A DNA stretch of 64,000 bases from Canna indica (GCA_034359265.1 CP136894.1:28612501-28676500); one strand, 5' to 3'; numbered from the stretch's first letter, positions 33,301 through 45,789 are shown. The notes: a model not told the origin generated them from the sequence alone. A program made the numbers and translations.

Positions 33301-34440
33301 ACGAACATACTAAAATAGTACCTGTCACCATTGCTTTGGAAGCCTCTGCCCCATCATGGTTCATAGCATAAACCCACGCAGGGAGCCTCTCTGAATGACT
33401 CGTCTGCGGCCCCTTATTCTGAGTCTGCCCTCTCGGTGCTAATGGCCCTACTGACATAGGTGCTTTACCCCTTGACTGCTCATGCTTCTGACCAATTCCC
33501 TCAGGGCAGTCCTTCTTGAAATGTCTGACCCGATCGCACTTGAAGCAAGCATTAGTGTGGTTAAGGCAGGACCCCCTAGTGCCTCCGACTGCAACTGCCA
33601 CACTGCGGCGTCTCAGATCTCTGAGAACCACCTCCTGACACTGCCGGCCTCACTGGCCCGGTCCCTTGGCCCCCACGGCCCCGATTGCCATTCTACCCCT
33701 GGCTTTGATGCTGATCTGTTGTGGGCATTGCCCCCTCAAAGTGCTAAGTTCGACTACCAGAACCCTGTGATCGGAATTTCTTCTTAGCTGGCCCGTCATT
33801 TCTCTCGAACGGCAACAAAGCTTCTTTCCACAGGGCTTCATCCACTGCCCGAGCCAGTGTAGATTCCTCGATGAAATGAATAAGCCTGCCAATTTGTGGC
33901 CTCAATCCTACCACGAACCTCTTGACCCTGGCGGTCTCAGTCGCCACTAGGGTGGGATGGTACTTGGAGAGACGATTAAACTATATATCATATTCCGACA
34001 CTGTCATGCCTCCAGCTTGGCGCAGCATCTCAAAATAACGGGGGCGCTTGTCACGGACACTCATGGGTAAGTACTGATCTTCCACAGCCGCCCGAAAACC
34101 ACGGGCACTGGTTATGGCGGTGGCTGCTGGGACTGCTGCTGCATTTGCTGCTGCAACTGTTGTCTCAGTTCCTGCTCCTTATGGAGCGCCTCAGTCAATT
34201 GGTTCACCTGAGCCTGCAGTAGATCAACCGCTGACTCTTACCCCTGTCCCTCAGACAGTTCTCTATCTCTACCCTGGGTTCGGCCTCGGCCTCGACCTCG
34301 GCCTCGACGTTCCGTCGAGTTACTACCACTGCCGCTCAAGGCAGCATTTCAAGCATCCATTTCACTATGACAAGGAAGAAAGAAAATTGCATGACATATA
34401 AGAAACTATTAACACAAGCTCTTTAAACTACTAACCGCAT
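33290..34440 (-). pseudogene. Tekay-like gypsy gag, frameshifted
   Basis: Pieces in different frames: a Gln/Pro-rich N-terminal part (34400-34090), the gag core with TARVKRFVVGLRPQIGRLIH (33947-33744), and a zinc knuckle CFKCDRVRHFKKDC (about 33545-33505). The knuckle keeps all three Cys and the His. Several frameshifts separate the parts. Confidence 0.8.
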
Positions 34441-34560
34441 GGTGTGCTGAGTGCAGGAGTGGTTGCCCAATCTCGTAGCATAACTATACCGTAAGTCAGC
34501 ACGCTAGCATATGCCTCATACGGTACCCAACACTGAGTCATAGACAAGACCTAACATAGT

Positions 34561-34573
34561 GCTCTAATACCAA
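34561..34573 (-). promoter_or_regulatory. gypsy primer binding site
   Basis: The minus strand after the LTR end TGACA reads AAGTTGGTATTAGAGC. TGGTATTAGAGC is one base from the initiator Met tRNA complement TGGTATCAGAGC. It marks 34577-37129 as a 5' LTR. Confidence 0.8.
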
Positions 34574-34576
34574 CTT

Positions 34577-37129
34577 TGTCACACCCCGACTGAGGGTAGT
34601 GTGACCGGCCAGGGCCCACATCCTGCCCTGTAGTCTACTGTCTACACTGACATCAAGAAACCAAAACACATGGACTGAAAGAAACTTAACATACTTTATA
34701 AAACAAAGTTTGCAAGTCACAATGTATAAGTTTTTCTAAACAAGAAGAAACATCAACCTCAAATCCAAATGGTCAAATATCACGTTTTTGCAATTCTTTT
34801 CAATTACAACTGTCAGTGCAGAAATAAAACCAACATAACTAGGACTAGTCTAAGACTCATGGAAGCCGCTACGAGATTTGGCACCACCTCTGCCCTCCAG
34901 TTGCACCATGTCGACACCAAACTACTGCTCATGCTCTACAAAAATATAAATAAATTGTAAGTCCACTTGGGACTCAGTGAGTGGCTCAATTTAACCTCCA
35001 CATAAGCCTCAGTCATGCATATATAATATTACAAGGCAATAAAGGAATACACAAGGAGGTAAAGTGTGTTTCTAATGCAACTACAGACCCTCAACGGATC
35101 CATCAGTACTTTTTATACATGTGCACCTGCCACTTGGCTTATCAAGCCTCTAGCATCCGACCCTTGGGCTTGCTCATAGGAAAATATATCTCGGCTACAG
35201 CCATCACTACCATACCAAGTAGTACCATCCTAGCCATCAGCCACATCATCTCAAGATGCAAGCAAACAATCCCGGACCGTCGACTAGGATGATCCACTAG
35301 TCTTCGGACACCGTCTGGGGTAAAGATAGCTAGTCCCACCCAACTGGGGTCTAGCACCTAGCGAGCCCGATGGCGCAACTCTAGACCCAACTAGCTGAGC
35401 TGAGCATTGGTCATTTCCGACCTCCTCGGTCCTCGGTGGACCATCTCAAGCACATTACACAACCAATATCCTAGGGTTTCCATATAAACATAGTTCGGGC
35501 CTTTGCCCGTATCTAGCCATGTTCGGCTACTGGGTCATAATTCATGCCACCCCTTTTAGTATATGTGCACCTACAATCTCTAAGTTTCCAAAAATATGCA
35601 AGCAGTTATAGAAGTGTTATCGTCTCATATCTTAAGTTTCCATAATTGTGCTAGGAGCATCTAATGGCACCTTACATGTTACCTAGCCTTTTTACACTGT
35701 CTTAGGTGAGAATTTTCGTGACTCAACCTTGGAATACCATCCAAGATCATTTACGGCAGCATGCTTAATCTAGAGAAAATTGCTCGTATATTACATCATT
35801 CATCATATATAATCATAATGCACATACCTAAAAATTCTTATACTACCTTAGGAATTTTTAGCACAATAAGGAGCAACTATTTAGCATGGAAAGGTAGTAA
35901 TAAATTTAAATAACATGTATGAATTATAAAACATGGTAACAATGTCAACATCCAAGTTTAAGGATCAAGTGCTAAGTATGGTTACAATCTAGCATTTCTA
36001 CAATTCAAATCAATTTAGCTACTTGCTAAGTTTGGTGTTTTTCCTAAGTATTATCATATCCCTATGTGTGATCCCTAAGATCATGAAATTTCCATCTAAG
36101 GCAAGTCTCCTCCTCTCCCCAACCTTGGCCAAACTATGAGCAAGGGAAACCTTGCTCGGCCAAGGTCCTTGGGTAGGGAAGGATGGAAGATACTTTAGCT
36201 ATACTTTGTCTCTTCAATTCCACATACTTCTTAAATAGCAATGATCAACTTACCCTTCCCCTCATTCTTGGCCGAACCCTCTTCATAAATCTTAGGGTTC
36301 ATTCGGCCACTTCAAGAGGCTTTAGAAGGGGCATGCTTCATATTACGTGAGGAGTTCAAAAGGGCTACATCGAAATAGTGGTATAAGGGCATCTAAGGGT
36401 CTTCTCACCGTCAAGGGAATCGGGGAAAATTTCGGCATGATCTTTCCCCTTTTCCCATGACTCAGCAGCCCCAAGACACATAAAATGACGATTTAAAATA
36501 GCGAGATCCGACGAGAAACAAAATAAACAGTGAGTACATATCGTTGAAATCATGGATCATCGGAAAAATCACGAAAACTCGAGCTATCATCTAGGGATCG
36601 GCCACCCACCTCCCCCAAACTGTTAAAGCCTTAACCACTCACCTAGATCGCCAAGAAATAAGGATCGGGTGACGACGACTTGAGAATCTACGGTGATGAC
36701 ATGAATTCCGGATCAATCCAAGCCCCAAGCCCCCTCCTTGATCCTTCTCCTCTTTTCACCCTTGCAGCCTTGTGCGACTCAATGGTTGAGTCGCACGGCT
36801 GCCACATGGGGGAGGGGGGGGGGGGTTATCCCCTCAATCATCTTTCCAAAGATGGCTTCAAGGCTCACTTAAATCATACCCGAAACTCGACTATACCCGA
36901 ACTCGACTCGGGTTCCGGCCCAACCATAATATGACTCGAGTTAACTTAATTTAAGGTATGATTTTATAAAAAGAAAGTAAATTATCCAATTAGACTTCAT
37001 GATTCATTAGCCGAGTCATACCTTTTCACTCGAGGCGATCCTGAGGCTCAACTCGACTACCCCCGGGTCCGACGCGCTGCACCAAAATAGATTTTTATAT
37101 TATGAAACTTTTTTCGGGTCTTATAGTCA
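34577..37129 (-). repeat. Tekay-like gypsy 5' LTR
   Basis: Ends on the minus strand with GGGGTGTGACA at 34577, and probably starts TGACTATAAGACCCGAAAA at 37129 (start inferred from resemblance to plant gypsy LTR starts). Length is about 2.55 kb, similar to the solo LTR at 46514-49181. It shares long blocks with 1-2297. A G-run (36805-36824) interrupts the GC-rich leader. No gene. Confidence 0.8.
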
Positions 37130-37508
37130 CTCGACAGTCACCTCCTCTTCCTCCTCTCCAGCATTCGCCTACTCGCCTCCGGCAGTCGCCTCCTCACTCG
37201 GCAGTCACCACTCAACACCCCGGCTGCCCGACGCTTGTCCTCACTCGGCGTCTCGGTGATCCTCAATTCCTTCGGGTTAAATGGGTAAATCGGATCGGGG
37301 CCTGATTTTTTTGGGTTATTCGGATCGGGCCCCGATTCAAAATTCGAGTAGGGTCGGATTTTTTTTTCATTTTTCAGGTTATACCCGATCGGGTCGGGTC
37401 GGGTATTGACCCGACCCGCCCGATGCTCAACCCTAATACTCATGATTGAAATAACATGAAAAATGATTGAAATCTCAAAATTCTTAGTACTTAAGCAATT
37501 TTTCATTT
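37130..37508. repeat. CGGGTCGGG-type MITE end and flanking DNA
   Basis: 37270-37440 is rich in GATCGGGCCCC and GACCCGACCCG and ends GATGCTCAACCCTAAT, a common end type of non-autonomous plant hAT elements. The partner end is not evident. Short C/T-rich sequence at 37130-37260 is unassigned. Confidence 0.45.
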
Positions 37509-39315
37509 ACGGGCGTTTGGTTGCCCACAAGTGCAAATGCTGCAACTCTAGTTGCAGCATTTAGAAAACAAATTTGTTTGGTTAGCAGCAAAAGTATTTT
37601 GCAGCATTTACTAGTTACAATTTCTATTTCTAATATTATTTGCGGGCCGCAAATGCAATTGCAGCCCAAAAAGCCCGCAATACAAGATTGCGGGCTGCAA
37701 ATGCAATAATTTAAGTTTTAAAAAATAATTAATTTTCATGACTTAGAGTCGTCAGATGCAGATAGGATAAATATCAAAGTTGTAGGTTTTCAAGCGCTGA
37801 ACACGATGGTAGTGTCCAATTTTAGATCTGATGTCGTTTGATAGATTTTTTAATATTTTCGTTATTATATAAAAATTAAAAATTATTAATTTAACAGAAT
37901 AGGTTTGGCAAATCGTGTCGGGCCTAAGCTTTAGGCCCGGTCTAAAAGAATTCGTGCACGGACCAACCCGGCTCGGCCCGACCCAAAACAATTCATGCCC
38001 GGCCTAGCCTTCCCGAAAAAATTTGTGCACGGCCCGACCCGCCCCAGCCCAACCCGAAAAATTCATGATCGACCAAGCCCAAAAAAATTTATGCCCGGCC
38101 AAGCCCAAAAAAATTCGTGCACGGCCCAACCCGAAAAAATTTCATGCCCGACCCGGCCAAAAAAATTCATGCCCGGCCTAGCCTGCTCGAAAAAATTTGT
38201 GCAAGATCTGACTTGGCCCGACCCAAAAAAATTCATGCCCGACCTGACCTGAAAAAATTCGTGCACGGCGCGGCCCGACCCAAAAAATTCGTACCCGACC
38301 CAGCCCGGGCCAAAAAATTCATGCTCGTCCCAGCCTGAAAAAATTCATGCGCGGCCCTGTCTAAAAAATTCATGCACAGCCCAGCCTGGCTCTACCCGAC
38401 CCACAAAAATCATGCCCAGCCCAACTCGGCCCGACCCGAAAAAAATCATGCCCGACCCTACCCAAAAAAATTCGTACCTGGCCTAGCGTGCCCGAAAAAA
38501 TTCGTGCTCGGTCCGGCCCAAAAAAATTTGTGCCCGGACCGACCCGAAAAAATTTGTACCCATACCGGCCCAAAACGATTTGTGCTCGGACCGTACCCAA
38601 AAAACTTTGTGCTCAGCCCGGCCTAAAAAAATTTGTGCTCGGTCCGGCCCGAAAAAATTTGTGCGCAGCTCGACTCGAAAAAATTCATGCTCGGTATGGC
38701 CTAAAAAAAATTCGTGCGAGGCCCTGCCCGGCCCAGCCTGCTCGAAAAAATTCATGCCCAACCCGGCTCAGCCCGACCCGAAAAAATTTGTGCCCGACCT
38801 AGTCTGCCCGAAAAAATTTGTGCATGATCTAGCTCGGCCTATCCTAGCCCGGCTAGGCCCAACCCAAAAACATTCCTGCCCGACCCGGCTTGAAAAAATT
38901 CATGCACTGCCCGGCCCAACTCGGCTCGACCCAAAAAAATTCCTGCTCGATCCAGCCCGAAAAAATTCGTGTCTGGCCCAACCCGAAAAAATTCGTGCAT
39001 GGCCCGGCTCAACTCGGCCCGACTTGAAAAAATTTGTGCCCAACCAGGCCCGAAAAAATTTATGCCGAGCTCGGCCCAAAAAAAATCGTAAGATGCAAGT
39101 TGCAAGTGTAACTACAACTTCCATTTGCGGTCAATCAAATGCTTGCAAATAAAAGTTGCAACTCTACTTGCGGGCAATCAAATGCTTGCAAATAGAAGTT
39201 GCAACTCTACTTGTGGGCAACAAAACGGTAGACTGCAAAATTTATTTGCGGGCATTTGCTTTTGCATGCAAATAGATTTTGCAGCATTTGCACTTGCAGG
39301 CAACCAAACGCCCCC
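37509..39315. mobile_element. PIF/Harbinger-like non-autonomous transposon (copy 2)
   Basis: About 1.8 kb, inverted relative to copy 1. The left end reads GGGCGTTTGGTTGCCC and the right end GGCAACCAAACGCCCCC. The flanks give a 3-bp duplication (TTT, or TTA allowing one-base end variation). The left 400 bases match the right 400 of copy 1. The interior 37920-39090 is the same type of array, here as CCGACCCGAAAAAATTCGTGC. No transposase. Confidence 0.82.
37920..39090 (-). repeat. minisatellite inside PIF-like copy 2
   Basis: About 1.17 kb of degenerate units on GGCCCGACCCGAAAAAATTCGTGC, the complement of the copy 1 unit. Long open frames through it are artefacts of the repeat. Confidence 0.85.
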
Positions 39316-39818
39316 TTTAGTGAAATTGCCCTAGGTTAGAACTTGTCATTAGAGACTTCATTTCTAAGTCCAAACTCATGAAACATGTTTAGATATACAC
39401 ATGACATATTTCTAGTTGTTTAAAGTTGAAAACTAATGTGTAGATAGACTTAGTGATAACTAGCTCACTTGACGTGACTTAAATTTGAAAAGATTTGACT
39501 CAAGTCAATAAATCGACTTGAACACTCCATTTTAAATCCAAATCCCACAAAAATGTTTAGGTATGAGTATGACATATTTCTATGCATTTAGAGTTGAAAA
39601 TTGATAAGAATATGAATAAAATGACCTTGAGGTGATTCCATGATAAATCTCTTTTGAAAAATTTGACCCAAGTCAACAAATTGACATAATAGTCTCATTT
39701 TTAATCCATATTTGAGGAATATATTTACATTTACTCATGTTAAGTATCCATGTGTTTAAATTTGAGAAAATCATGAGTAAATGTCAAATTTTCATACCTA
39801 GCAACTTCATGCTATCAT
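39316..39818 (+). repeat. element F interior with about 168-base tandem repeat
   Basis: Three diverged copies of a roughly 168-base unit start near 39352, 39520 and 39688. Each has a ...GTTTAG.TAT...ATGACATATTTCTA block and the second half TTTGA..CAAGTCAA.AAATTGAC. It continues at 43625 after the CACTA insertion into the 3' interior of a Sirevirus-like element. No gene. Confidence 0.6.
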
Positions 39819-40559
39819 CACTACCAGAAAATTGCTCTTCTGCGACGGCCAAGGCAGTAGCAAAATCGTCGTAGAAGACCTTCTGTGACCGCTACGGCGG
39901 TAGCAAATTATCGTCGCGAAAGATCGCGTCGCAAAAAATTTGCGGCAGCAGGTTGTGCCATCGCAATATTGCGATGGCATTGCTACGACTACGGCGGTAG
40001 CAAAAGATGGTCTTCTGCTATGGCTACTTCGATCGCAGTGCCAAATTATCAATTTTATTTTTAAAAAAATAAAAATAAAATAATATTTATAAGGATCAGT
40101 GGTTCACTACTAGAAAATCCCTCGTAGCCAAATTATATATTCCTCAGTTACTATTCCAGATCAACATTTTTCTGTCTACAAAATAGAAATTAGCTTGACA
40201 CCAGATAAGTAAACACGTGTCACCTCCTAAGATTTATTGTTTCAAATAAACAAAATGAATGGGAGGAAAAAAAAATTAAGCATGTCAAATTGACAGTAAG
40301 CAATTAAATTTGACAATGAATTAAGTGGACAGTAGTTAGCAATAGTATAATCAAAATAGGAAAACGAGCTTGTAATTAAAATCACATTACAATTTTGATA
40401 ATACTTAACAACCAATGTATGTTGTATTGTTCAACACAGGCACTTAAATGAGCTGATTTAAAAATTAATATGCAACTCTACCATAACCAACCATTTAAGA
40501 TAACTAAACAACTCTAGCAAACTAGGAAAAAAAAACTTCACACAGATAATCTTATCAAA

Positions 40560-40960
40560 ATAAATGCTTTTCTTAACTAACTAGGATTACAATGTCCCAG
40601 TGAATGGTGTACTCAATTCCCTTGGATTTACTCCCAAGTTTGAGGCCAATAGCCCAACCACCAACTCCAACACCATAGCCGATAATTTGGCATGCTACAT
40701 GGAGATAAAATCATGCAGGGTCAGCAGACTTGAATATTTTTCAGATATCTAGCAAAGATTGCACCCAATGGAAGCAAATTCCTCGGCTCACAGCGTTTAA
40801 AACTCCATGCACCTACATGACAAGCAACATTGAACATTAAGATATGTTGCGAACTCCTATAAGGATATAATAGTGAAAACCAGTTGCCTGCTCCAGAGGG
40901 ACTGCAAAACCAAACCCACCAAGCTTCCAAGCCCCACTTAACGTAATAAAGACAATTTGA
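40560..40960 (-). pseudogene. captured cytochrome b561/DOMON gene fragment
   Basis: Minus-strand sequence encodes, in two frames, HGVLNAVSRG, LLPLGAIFARYLKNIQ, the start of FYLHVACQIIGYGVGVGGWA and IGLKLGSKSKGIEYTIHWDI. This is the beginning of the cytochrome b561 domain of plant CYB561-DOMON proteins, which transfer electrons across the plasma membrane and bind haem through helix histidines. Only the first two helices are present. A frameshift after KNIQVC and a premature TGA make it non-functional. An upstream segment (40960-40850) may be the end of the DOMON part. Confidence 0.75.
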
Positions 40961-41996
40961 GCATATAATCAATTTTATTTAGATATGATCAGTTTATTCT
41001 TATTCTCAACTAAGAATAGCATGTTTGGTATTTCATTCAAAAAGAATAGAAAGAAGAAAAACTATATATGTTATGTGTATTGATAATTAGCATAACAGAA
41101 GAAACATATATCAAAGAAGAGAAAGAGGAAATTCCAGAAGTTACATCATTTCCTCACGGCCCATCATTTCCTGAAGCTATATATGGTACCTGTACTGTTT
41201 TCAAGAGGAACTTTTCGCTCAAAAGAAACAAATCCAGTGGGCACTGAAGATATCCTCAAGTAGTGAACAAGACATCTTATTTTCTGTACTTGGCACTGTT
41301 TTCCATTGCAATGGAGAGATCTAAAAAATGAGACAATCTCTTTAGCAATTGTGATGTGGCAGAAATAAGTGGATTAATAACTGAAAAATGAAAAAGAGAT
41401 AGGGTGAACCAAAGTTACGAACCAGCAACTAGCAGAAAACTACAAGTTCCAAAAATCAATATGTTTCTTCATTTTATATATCAAAATGACAAAATGGTGC
41501 TAGTTGCGTTTCCACATTAAAATTAAATGAATATGTACTATTTGGCAAAATCTGATGTCACTGGTTGATCTCGGAAATGTTAAAGTTCAGTAGGAGGAAT
41601 AATAATGGAATTTATGAGTAAGTTTGCTTATACATTTAGATTTCTACACTTAATTTTTAGTCACCTCAGAAATATTTTTTTTCAAATTCGTTATTCAATG
41701 GAACTCATGTGTGCATGTCATGTTAAGACAATTGATTTGTCAGCTTAACCCTAGGCAAATTAAAAGATGCTTATTGACAAGATTTTAATTTTTTTATACA
41801 ATGAAAGATACCACACAACATACTTTGAAGACCAAGTACTAAGGAATAACAACAAACAGCAAACTATATTTCTTTCGTAAACTATATGCTAAGAGAGATG
41901 AATACAATAGTAAAGGTTACATTGTAGGGTTGAATAAGACACAAGCATGAGCTATAAATTCAGAATGGTGTGTGAGTTTAGTGGAAAATACAATAC

Positions 41997-43330
41997 CTCA
42001 TCCATTGTGAGCTAAAGTCCCATCCAGATTCAGCAGTTGAAGCAACTTCAAAATTGGCAAAATCAAACTCATTTCTACCATTAATTAAGCCTATTCCAAG
42101 CGTTGTATGTCAATTCAGAGCATTCCTGCTCTTGTGAAGGGACAATGGTGCGGAACACTTGAACAACATAACCAATCGAAATGGCAAATTTAAGCATCTT
42201 CCTCTTGTCATAACAAATTGATCGCTGCAAAAAGATAAATTCCAGTATTAGATGACAATATATAGGTAAATTTTATAATAAGTACTCATACTAAACTATA
42301 AAATACAGATATCGAAGATTTGGTGATATATGTCCAGAAAGTTAGCATCCCATTAAATATGAATGTATCTAGATATAGAAAGATCTGAGTTCCTAAATTA
42401 CATTAGAAGGTGCAAAATGGAACAGTAGCATTAAGCATGAACAATTTTTTGTTTATTAATCAGAACAAGAGACTACTACCATTTGAGTGGACGGAATATG
42501 ACCAAATTACTTGTGTTCTATATTAGTATCATATAAGGATTGTAAGAGGCTGAATACAAATCAAAAAGGGAAAAAGTATAATGAAAAAGATAGAAACATT
42601 CTTAAACAAACTAAAAGCGTCTACTTCACCTACTAATCATGTTATCATCATAATCATCAACAGCGGCAAACGATTAATACACAAACACAAACCTGGTGGA
42701 AACCATACTCGCGGCTTAATGGGATTCCCAGCTCAGAGATGCACGCGCGCATGCAACTGATCGTACTGCCATACAGCCTCAGGTACATACCTCTCAATGC
42801 ATTCGTCCAGCATCCTGGAAAGAGCTTCAGCTAGAGGATAGATGATGGCTATCCCGCCGCCCCCGTATGCCATCGAGTAGCTAAAGTAGGTATTTGCTCT
42901 GATGGCCCTCTGACATACACCATCCCGGTCCAATCATACTTGGAGAACACCGCGACGAGGTTGTCTGGGCACACGATGGTGTCATCATCCACGAGCACAA
43001 ACCACCGTGCTTCCTTATGGTTGAGCTGGAAGGATTCAGGGAGGATACGAGTGTTGCGGAGACCAGAGGCATGGTCAGTAGGACTGGTGTAGCGGAACCG
43101 GGAGATGTCCTCGGAGACGCAAACAAGAGGGGAGGGAGGGACGAATCAGCTAAAAGAGGAATTGCTGGGAAGATGAGGCACGCGGTCGTCAAGCCAGACG
43201 TGACTGCGCATATTGTCGGGACGCCACCATAGGCGATGGAGGAGAGGTTGGAGATGGGGGAGGCGGAGGAGTTGGCAAGGGTGATTGGGAGAGGCAGTCC
43301 CAGAGGCAGATGAGGCCGAATGTATAATAA
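41997..43330 (-). pseudogene. captured DUF604 fringe-like glycosyltransferase fragment
   Basis: Exon 43330-42693 encodes RLWWRPDNMRSHVWLDD, then CVSEDISRFRYTSPTDHASG, EARWFVLVDDDTIVCPDNLV (with the DDD metal-binding motif) and VFSKYDWTGMVYV. In another frame it has FSYSMAYGGGGIAI and MLDECIERY, and ends SELGIPLSREYGFHQ at a GTTTGT donor. The next exon 42224-41997, after TTTTGCAG, has RSICYDKRKMLKFAISIGYV. These are in the order of plant DUF604 proteins (PF04646, GT31-like Golgi transferases). At least three frameshifts. The conserved DDR after LYGS is altered. Exon-intron structure is kept, so it came from DNA, not a processed copy. Confidence 0.85.
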
Positions 43331-43624
43331 TATACAAATATTGAGTTTAGTGTTTCATGGTTGGGGCAGCATGAGAAAAAAAGATTTCGCGAGCGGAGAT
43401 ATTTGTGACAATTCTTCTACGGCCATTTGTCGTCACAACAAGTTGGTAGCAAAACTGTTGCAGTGCCGTAGTAAAGATAATATTATGCGGCGGCGAATCA
43501 ACCGGTCGCAGTAGCATCGCTAGGTCGCGACACCACTTCAAAACGGTCGCAAAACAGTAGTTGTTGCGACGGCAAAATAGCGGTCGCAAATTTGCCGTCG
43601 CAAATGACTGATTTTTTAGTAGTG

Positions 43625-44501
43625 CATGCTTGTTTTTGAATGAAATCATGCTAAGGTAAAATTTTGACAAAATGACATTATTTTTATTTCAAACTTAAAA
43701 ACATGTTTTAAATGATTATATCTTGATATCTAGAAAGTTTGAATAAAAACTGAAATTTTTTTTAAAATAACTAATATTTACGAAAATACCATTAGATTTT
43801 AATTATTTTTAGAAAAATGCAGAAAGTTGATTTTTGGATGATTTTTGAAACTTCATGTTCTCTGTAAAATCTAGTTTCTCCAGTAAAAATTTCAAAAAAT
43901 TTCAGAATATGATTTGATATGGATTTTTGAAATTGGATTTCAAAACTTTAAAGTATCGTTCTTCCCAAATATTTATTTTTTCGATACTTTAATTTTTGGT
44001 CCAATCTTCACATGAGACTTCAAGTATGATATTTTGAATTCACTTTTGGTATCGCTCTAATAATTTAGAGAGAAAAATTATTTCTAAAATAATTTTTGTC
44101 TCCTTGATCGATACTTAAAAATATTGTTACTTGAGTTAGTACATGATTTCTAGTTTTGAACTTCTACTATCTTTTCGTGATATCATGTATTACTTAGTCT
44201 CTCGTTCGATTTGTTGTTTTCGTCCCTTTGGTTAGTTGACTTCGTTTTCATGAAAACTAGTTTTCAAGTCCCAACTTTGACCATAGGTTGACTTTTCTCG
44301 TCCTTTTTTATTGATGTCAAAAGGGAGAGAAAAATATAGGTAAAAGGAAAAAATGTATATATATACCATAAATATAAATATGGAGAGTTTATTTCCATAG
44401 ATATGCATGTTGATAGGGGGAGAAATCTCATGGTTGATATCCTTTATGCTTAATTGAATATATTTTCTTAAGGATGTTTGTCATCATCAAAAAGGGGAGA
44501 T
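43625..44501 (+). other. 3' interior of element F with PPT
   Basis: Non-coding sequence matching 13882-14355, with several purine runs (for example near 44414) and a final AAAAAGGGGAGAT directly before the LTR. It is the right-hand flank of the CACTA insertion. Confidence 0.75.
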
Positions 44502-44678
44502 TATTGGCCTAAGGTTTTCTACCTTGGTCTTAATCTCAGTTTTGATGATAACAAACATGGAACTAATATTTCATTGAGAAATACTTTCAGGTTCTAAGTC
44601 GATTAGCGCTCGATGTCCAAAAAATTAGTAAACACACTATTCAACCCCCCCCCTCAGTGTGGGTCATTTCACCAACAA
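44502..44678 (+). repeat. 177-base internally deleted Sirevirus-like LTR (copy F)
   Basis: It keeps both LTR ends: TATTGGCCTAAGG..GCTCGATGTCC at the left and AAATTAGTAAACACACTATTC..CACCAACA at the right. These are fused at about 44618, with some 1.3 kb lost, including the U3 array, TATA box and R. Confidence 0.85.
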
Positions 44679-45555
44679 ATCCGATCATTCCATATATTAG
44701 TCCTATTTTTTATGTCAGCAGATAATAGTCCATCTCCTGATCTATTGACAGAAACCGTTAATTAACCATATACAAATCAACTATTTGAACATAAGCCACC
44801 TTCTAATTGAAATTAGCATGAGAACATGATCATGTCATCACATGAAATTAGCATAGTACTTGATAATTTACCAAATTATATCAACTCAGCATGAGAATAT
44901 GATCTAAAATTTTGATTTGTTAGCTTACCTAAAACTTTCAGACCATGAAGATATTGAAGCAATGAAAAGAAAATTAAGCATGATAACATGATCTATAATC
45001 CAAGTAAAACCAATGACCAAATTTGAGTTCTTTTTCATTTGTTTAATTAAGATAGTGATGAAGACAAGTAAAACCAATGATCTATAACAACTCATATAAC
45101 TAAATACTGAAGCTGTAAATGTAGGCAACATGTACAACTACACTCCTAATTGCAGCAAACTCATGAGTATCCATAGATAAGTACCTGATTCATAAAAATT
45201 AATTGCAACTACAGCAACTATATATGCTCAGTAGTAGTACTTGTTGTGCACCATTTAATTGTTGTATCTGAGTGTAGCCATATCAAAAGGCCCCTCTTTG
45301 CGAGTAGAACACACAAAATCAAAACAAATTTCCAACTACAAAGGATTTTTCTTCCACGTGCAAAGCTTTATTTTATGCAATAGAGAAGCATATAGCATTG
45401 TATGTAAAATTTTCCAAGCATGCCCTATAATTATATCAACCCCAAATCTAATAGAATCTACCAAAACCCTTCCTCATCTCAACCCTAATGACACGAGAAG
45501 GAACCCTTCCTCATCTCAACCCTAATGACACGAGAAGGAACTGACGAGGGAGAAG
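44679..45555. other. AT-rich region, no gene; short tandem duplication
   Basis: No supported coding sequence. 45467-45540 is a perfect head-to-tail duplication of a 37-base unit (CCCTTCCTCATCTCAACCCT...). Confidence 0.5.
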
Positions 45556-45775
45556 GTGGGAGAGGGGAAGAGAGGGGGGGAGAGGGAGATCTCACCTTGG
45601 CGGAAGAGGAAGGAGGGATAGGCGAACGAGAGAGAGAGAGAGAGGGAGCGCCGTTTCGAGACTAAGCAGGGCAGCGACTCGCGAAGCCGGAAGGAGTTGG
45701 GTGAACGAGCGCGCGGTAGCAGAGAGAACAAGCGAGGGTTCGCGCGGCAAAGAAGGAGTGATCGAGTGAGAGATT
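45556..45775 (-). other. CT-rich exon-like segment (minus strand)
   Basis: On the minus strand this is C/T-rich, 5'-UTR-like sequence ending CTTCCGCCAAGGTGAGATC near 45590, which resembles a splice donor. It lies next to a CACTA end and may be another captured gene fragment. I do not recognise the gene. Confidence 0.3.
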
Positions 45776-45789
45776 TTGAGCAGAGGGAA

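Larger units (their letters stand above)
39819..43624. mobile_element. CACTA transposon carrying host gene fragments
   Basis: A complete 3,806-bp element. The left end is CACTACCAGAAAATTGC, the right end is ATTTTTTAGTAGTG, and both sides carry the 3-bp direct repeat CAT (39816-39818, 43625-43627). Both ends have 200-250 bases of subterminal GTCGC/GCGAC and GGCGGTAGC motifs. A second CACTACTAGAAAATCC motif lies at 40104. No TNP1 or TNP2 is present. The interior holds parts of two unrelated host genes on the minus strand. It inserted into the 3' interior of a Sirevirus-like element. Confidence 0.9.
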
